NCBI GenBank assembly: GCA_022821905.1
Contig: JAJECS010000022.1
Location: 57,235-121,234 of the forward strand
DNA: 64,000 nt
From: Chloroflexota bacterium
GTDB lineage: Bacteria; Chloroflexota; UBA11872
Direction of reading: 5' to 3'
Shown: positions 61,427-64,000 of the stretch, in pieces
Layout of the letters: each line of letters starts with the position of its first letter
Position numbering within the stretch: the first letter of the stretch is position 1
Program-made: the position numbers and the translations under genes
Notes under the pieces: generated by a model
The model's input: only the letters and a program-made list of their open reading frames with translations
The model's database searches: none
What the model was told of the DNA's origin: nothing

Positions 61427-61503
61427 TGGTGGGCGCGAGGGGACTCGAACCTCTGACCTCCACGATGTCAACGTGGCGCTCTAACCAGCTGAGCTACGCG
61501 CCC
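61427..61503 (-). tRNA. tRNA-Val (anticodon GAC)
   Basis: A 77-nt cloverleaf with acceptor arms GGGCGCG and CGCGCCC, discriminator A and encoded CCA. The D stem is GCTC/GAGC, the anticodon stem CCACG/CGTGG with loop TTGACAT, and the T loop TTCGAGT. The T stem (AGAGG/CCCCT) has one A-C mismatch. The anticodon GAC reads GUC and GUU valine codons and matches the specifier I propose for the ilv T-box at 20330-20332; its discriminator A fits the T-box UGGU bulge. Confidence 0.93.
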
Positions 61504-61610
61504 GCGGCGCCATCCGCCCGGCGGGTGCGCGTAGCATACTCCATCGCTCTGAAGCGACCCGGACGCGCACGGCGCATACTTGGGGCATCTGCGAACGGGA
61601 TTCCGCACCC

Positions 61611-62642
61611 ATGACCACCCGCGATTCGGTGCCGGTGTCGGTGGCCGACTTGCGGCGGCGGATTTCGGCCCTGCCGCGCTTTCGCCTCACCGATCTGCCC
61701 ACGCCTTTCGAGGAGCTGACCAATCTGCGGCAGGCGATCGGCGGGCCGCGGGTCTTCATCAAACGCGACGACCTGACGCACAGCGCCCTGGGCGGCAACA
61801 AGAACCGCAAGTTCGAGTTCGAGGTGGCCGACGCCCTGCAGCAGGGCTGCGACGTGATCATGTGGGGCGGCGGCGTGCGCCAGTCCAACCATGCGCGCCA
61901 GTGCGCGGCGGCGGCGCGGAAGGCCGGACTGGACGTGGTGCTGGTGCTGAATCGCGGCATCCACGGCGACGACCGGCAGGGCAACCGGCTGCTCACGGAG
62001 CTGCTGGGCGCCGACGTCCGGCAGGTGGACAGCGACGAGATGTTCGGCGTCGAGGGGGAGATGGAGCGGGTCGAGCAAGAGCTGCGGGCCCAGGGCCGCC
62101 GTCCCTACGTCGTCGGCTACGGGCCGCTCACTGCCGTTGGCTACGTCGAGTGCCTGATCGAAACGGTGGAGCAGGCGGCCGAGCGCGGCGTCTCCCTCAG
62201 CCACGTCTACGTCGCGTCCGGCGGCGGCACGCAGGCTGGTCTGGAGCTTGGGGTGCGGGCGCTTGGCCTGGACCTTCAGATCCGGGGCTTCACGCCGCTG
62301 CGAGTGCCCGGCGGCCGCGCGCCCGAGCAGGCCCGGATGGCGAATATGACGGCGGAGTTTCTGGGTCTGGACCTAACCATCGATCCGGCCGAGATTTCGA
62401 ACACGGACGCCTACATGGGGCCAAGATACGCCGGGGCGACGCCCGAGGGCATCGAGGCGATCAAGCTGCTGGCGCGCACGGAGGGCGTGTTCCTGGAGCC
62501 GGTCTACACGGCCAAGGCGTTCGCCGCACTGCTGGACGACATGCGGAGCGGCGCGCTCAGCGCGGAGGATGCCGTGGCGTTCATGCACACCGGCGGCACG
62601 CCGTTGATCTTCGCCTACGCGGAGGAGCTCAGCGCCGGCTAG
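61611..62642 (+). CDS. PLP-dependent D-cysteine desulfhydrase/ACC deaminase family protein
   Basis: This 343-residue fold-type II PLP enzyme has the Lys-bearing segment LGGNKNRKFEFEVADAL, the preceding IKRDDLTHSA, the glycine-rich phosphate loop SGGGTQAGLELG, and a C-terminal HTGGTPLIFAY. The family includes D-cysteine desulfhydrase and 1-aminocyclopropane-1-carboxylate deaminase; the sequence does not decide between them. ATG 61611 follows the GGCGCATACTTGGGGC element by 24 bp. Confidence 0.85.
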   Translation: MTTRDSVPVSVADLRRRISALPRFRLTDLPTPFEELTNLRQAIGGPRVFIKRDDLTHSALGGNKNRKFEFEVADALQQGCDVIMWGGGVRQSNHARQCAAAARKAGLDVVLVLNRGIHGDDRQGNRLLTELLGADVRQVDSDEMFGVEGEMERVEQELRAQGRRPYVVGYGPLTAVGYVECLIETVEQAAERGVSLSHVYVASGGGTQAGLELGVRALGLDLQIRGFTPLRVPGGRAPEQARMANMTAEFLGLDLTIDPAEISNTDAYMGPRYAGATPEGIEAIKLLARTEGVFLEPVYTAKAFAALLDDMRSGALSAEDAVAFMHTGGTPLIFAYAEELSAG

Positions 62643-62988
62643 TCGGTCGCTCTGCGATTCGGATGCGTCACGGCGGCCCGTCTCCGGGGTGAAGACGCGC
62701 AGGCCATTGGTACGGCCGCCGGTGAGTTGGGGGTGGATTCCCGCTCCCCGCCTGCGCGGGGACAGGCTCCGCGGGAATGACGGTGTGGGCGTCATCGGGG
62801 CCGTCGTTCCCGCGACGGCGGGAACCTACCCCACCGTCACCACCGCGCCAGCGAGACCCGAGCGTCGCCCCACTCGTGGCGCAGAGCCTCAGCGTTGGAT
62901 GGATTCCCGCCTCCGGAGACCTTTGCATTAATCGAGGAGCGGGGCGGACCATGGGGTGTCGCCAGGCGGAGGATTGAGGAGCGGGCGT
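62643..62988. other. Repeat cluster at the left side of the IS5-like element
   Basis: This stretch holds no gene. It contains two or more copies of the GTCATTCCCGCG-type stem-loop (62733-62826) and a truncated copy ending at about 62912, followed by GGAGACCTTTGCATTAATCG, which I take as the left end of the insertion element. Confidence 0.5.
62733..62826. repeat. Two adjacent GTCATTCCCGCG-type stem-loop repeats
   Basis: GTGGATTCCCGC...GCGGGAATGACGG (with an inner CCCGCCTGCGCGGGG hairpin) is followed by CCGTCGTTCCCGCGACGGCGGGAAC. Both are members of the family seen at 42411 and 45036. Confidence 0.75.
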
Positions 62989-63966
62989 ATGCACCGGGAT
63001 ATGGGCCGACCGTCGTTCGCGGAAGCGATGGTGTCGGAGTCCCTCGGCCATAACCAGCGGCTGGAGCGCATCGACGACGCGGTGGACTGGGAGCGGCTCG
63101 GGCGGGTGGTGGCCGGGGTGCATGCCGCCCCACGCGGGCGGCCCAGCTATCCGCCGCTGCTGATGGTGAAGGCGCTGCTGCTCCAGCAGTGGTACCGCCT
63201 CTCGGACCCGCAGTTGGAAGAGGCGCTGGGCGACCGGCTCTCCTTCCGGCGCTTCGTGGGGCTGGGCCTGGAGGACGCCACGCCGGACCACTCGACCATC
63301 AGCCGCTTTCGGCAGGCGTTGGAGGTCCAGGAGCTGAGCGCCCCCTTGTTTACGGAGCTGGCGGCGCAACTGGACGCGCAGGGGCTGGTGCTGAAGGAAG
63401 GCACGCTGCTGGACGCCACGCTGGTGGCGGCCCAGGTGCGCCGCCCGCCGCTGGCGGCGGGGCGGGGCGCGGCGAGCACGACCGATCCCGAGGCGGCGTG
63501 GACCCAGACGGGGCGGGGCGCCCGCTCGCACTTCGGCTACAAGGTGCATCTGGGGGTGGATGAGACCACGCTGCTGGTGCGGCGGGCGGTGTTGACCCCC
63601 GCCAACGTCTACGAGAGCGAGGTGGCCGACACCTTGGTGAGCGGGGATGAACGGGCGGTGTACGGCGACCGGGCGTATGAGTCCAAGCGGCGGCGGCAGT
63701 GGTTGCGGGAGTTGGGCATCGCGGATCGGATCATGCATCGGGCGAATAAGCATCAGCCGGTGTTGCCCGACTGGCAGCGGCAGCGCAACGCCTGGATTGC
63801 TCCCCGCCGGGCGTGGGTGGAGAAGGTCTTCGGCACCCTCAAGCGCAGCTATGGCTACCAGCGGGTGCGCTACCGCGGGGTGGGGCGCAACACGGTGGAG
63901 CTGTGGTTCAAGCTCATGGCCTACAACCTGCGCAAAGCGGACACCTTGGCCTGGGCCGCGGGTTGA
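62989..63966 (+). CDS. IS5-family transposase
   Basis: This 325-residue DDE transposase has an N-terminal DUF772 region (RPSYPPLLMVKALLLQQWY, then LEEALGDRLSFRRFVGL and DHSTISRFR). The catalytic domain follows: first Asp in LLDATLVAAQV, second Asp in AVYGDRAYES and Glu in RAWVEKVFGTLKR, then the YRG-x-x-RN motif typical of the family. The frame is intact, so the element may be active. ATG 62989 follows GAGGAG. Confidence 0.93.
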   Translation: MHRDMGRPSFAEAMVSESLGHNQRLERIDDAVDWERLGRVVAGVHAAPRGRPSYPPLLMVKALLLQQWYRLSDPQLEEALGDRLSFRRFVGLGLEDATPDHSTISRFRQALEVQELSAPLFTELAAQLDAQGLVLKEGTLLDATLVAAQVRRPPLAAGRGAASTTDPEAAWTQTGRGARSHFGYKVHLGVDETTLLVRRAVLTPANVYESEVADTLVSGDERAVYGDRAYESKRRRQWLRELGIADRIMHRANKHQPVLPDWQRQRNAWIAPRRAWVEKVFGTLKRSYGYQRVRYRGVGRNTVELWFKLMAYNLRKADTLAWAAG

Positions 63967-63968
63967 CC

Positions 63969-64000
63969 GCGGGACCCGTGCGCCTCGCGCGGGGTCCCGC
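63969..64000. terminator. Stem-loop after the transposase gene
   Basis: GCGGGACCC (63969-63977) and GGGTCCCGC (63992-64000) form a 9-bp stem directly after the transposase stop. It may be a transcription terminator or a subterminal IS hairpin; the window ends here. Confidence 0.5.

Larger units (their letters stand above)
62915..64000 (+). mobile_element. IS5-like insertion sequence, right end outside the window
   Basis: The element is defined by the transposase gene and a probable left terminus GGAGACCTTTGCATTAATCG that interrupts a stem-loop repeat. The matching right inverted repeat (TGCAAAGGTCTC-like) is not reached before the window ends. The left boundary is inferred from where the repeat is broken. 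Confidence 0.45.

Noticed and set aside
42411..62826. CRISPR array from repeated GTCATTCCCGCG units
   Set aside because: Copies are scattered, each is a self-complementary stem-loop, spacing is irregular and there are no cas genes.

Overview
The window is a high-GC bacterial chromosome segment, best read as Chloroflexota. Three things suggest this: the lipoprotein solute-binding protein at 38772-40238 carries the repeated Val-Thr-Arg-Glu-Val-x-Lys-Glu-Val-Pro stalk common in that phylum, a T-box precedes an ilv-leu operon, and dispersed stem-loop repeats are abundant. A marine or sponge-associated lineage is possible from the gene content (methylating PKS, M20 and creatininase paralogs, Liv transport), but that is inference.

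Layout. 1-5815 (+) is the ribosome and membrane-biogenesis cluster usually found near oriC: the end of rpmH, rnpA, yidD, a yidC with an extra domain, jag, then a PfkB-type kinase and an RqcH/NFACT gene. 6053-8283 holds two tandem M20 metallopeptidases. 8303-9639 (-) is an ECF sigma/anti-sigma pair. 9905-19999 (-) is branched-chain amino acid synthesis: ilvB-ilvN-ilvC-leuA-leuC-leuD and then cimA, preceded at about 20193-20411 by a T-box leader that I read as valine-specific. A small island (HicBA-type toxin-antitoxin, a short ARW-motif protein and a transposase remnant) separates leuD from cimA. 20688-25647 holds an exonuclease-like gene, coaBC-coaX and two tandem creatininase-family genes. 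25724-30267 (-) carries a membrane FtsH-like protease and a Lon-like protease. 30388-32772 holds a hydroxyacid dehydrogenase, an SDR with an altered active site and two small proteins. gltB fills 33066-37661.

37674-43981 contains a nuclease lipoprotein, a branched-chain amino acid type solute-binding protein and the convergent livGFHM transporter operon. 44087-44991 (-) is a PIN toxin/DUF7662 pair behind a near-consensus promoter. 45500-47227 is an NCS2 permease with an extra C-terminal domain.

47256-59665 (-) is a compact polyketide locus: a 3425-residue PKS, a discrete ACP, a Sfp-type phosphopantetheinyl transferase and an alpha/beta hydrolase. The PKS has one complete methylating, fully reducing module (KS-AT-DH-cMT-ER-KR-ACP) followed by KS-AT and a stop. 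The second AT has Gly in place of the nucleophilic Ser and lacks about 78 residues including the catalytic His. A glycine-zipper microprotein gene lies just upstream.

59843-61503 also contains a phosphotriesterase-family gene bracketed by an intact tRNA-Val(GAC) and a decayed copy of the same tRNA. A PLP-dependent desulfhydrase/deaminase-family gene follows, then a cluster of stem-loop repeats interrupted by an IS5-like element that runs off the right edge. The strongest candidates for novelty are the PKS locus with its dead second AT, the YidC with an embedded PstS-like domain, and the T-box/tRNA-Val pairing.
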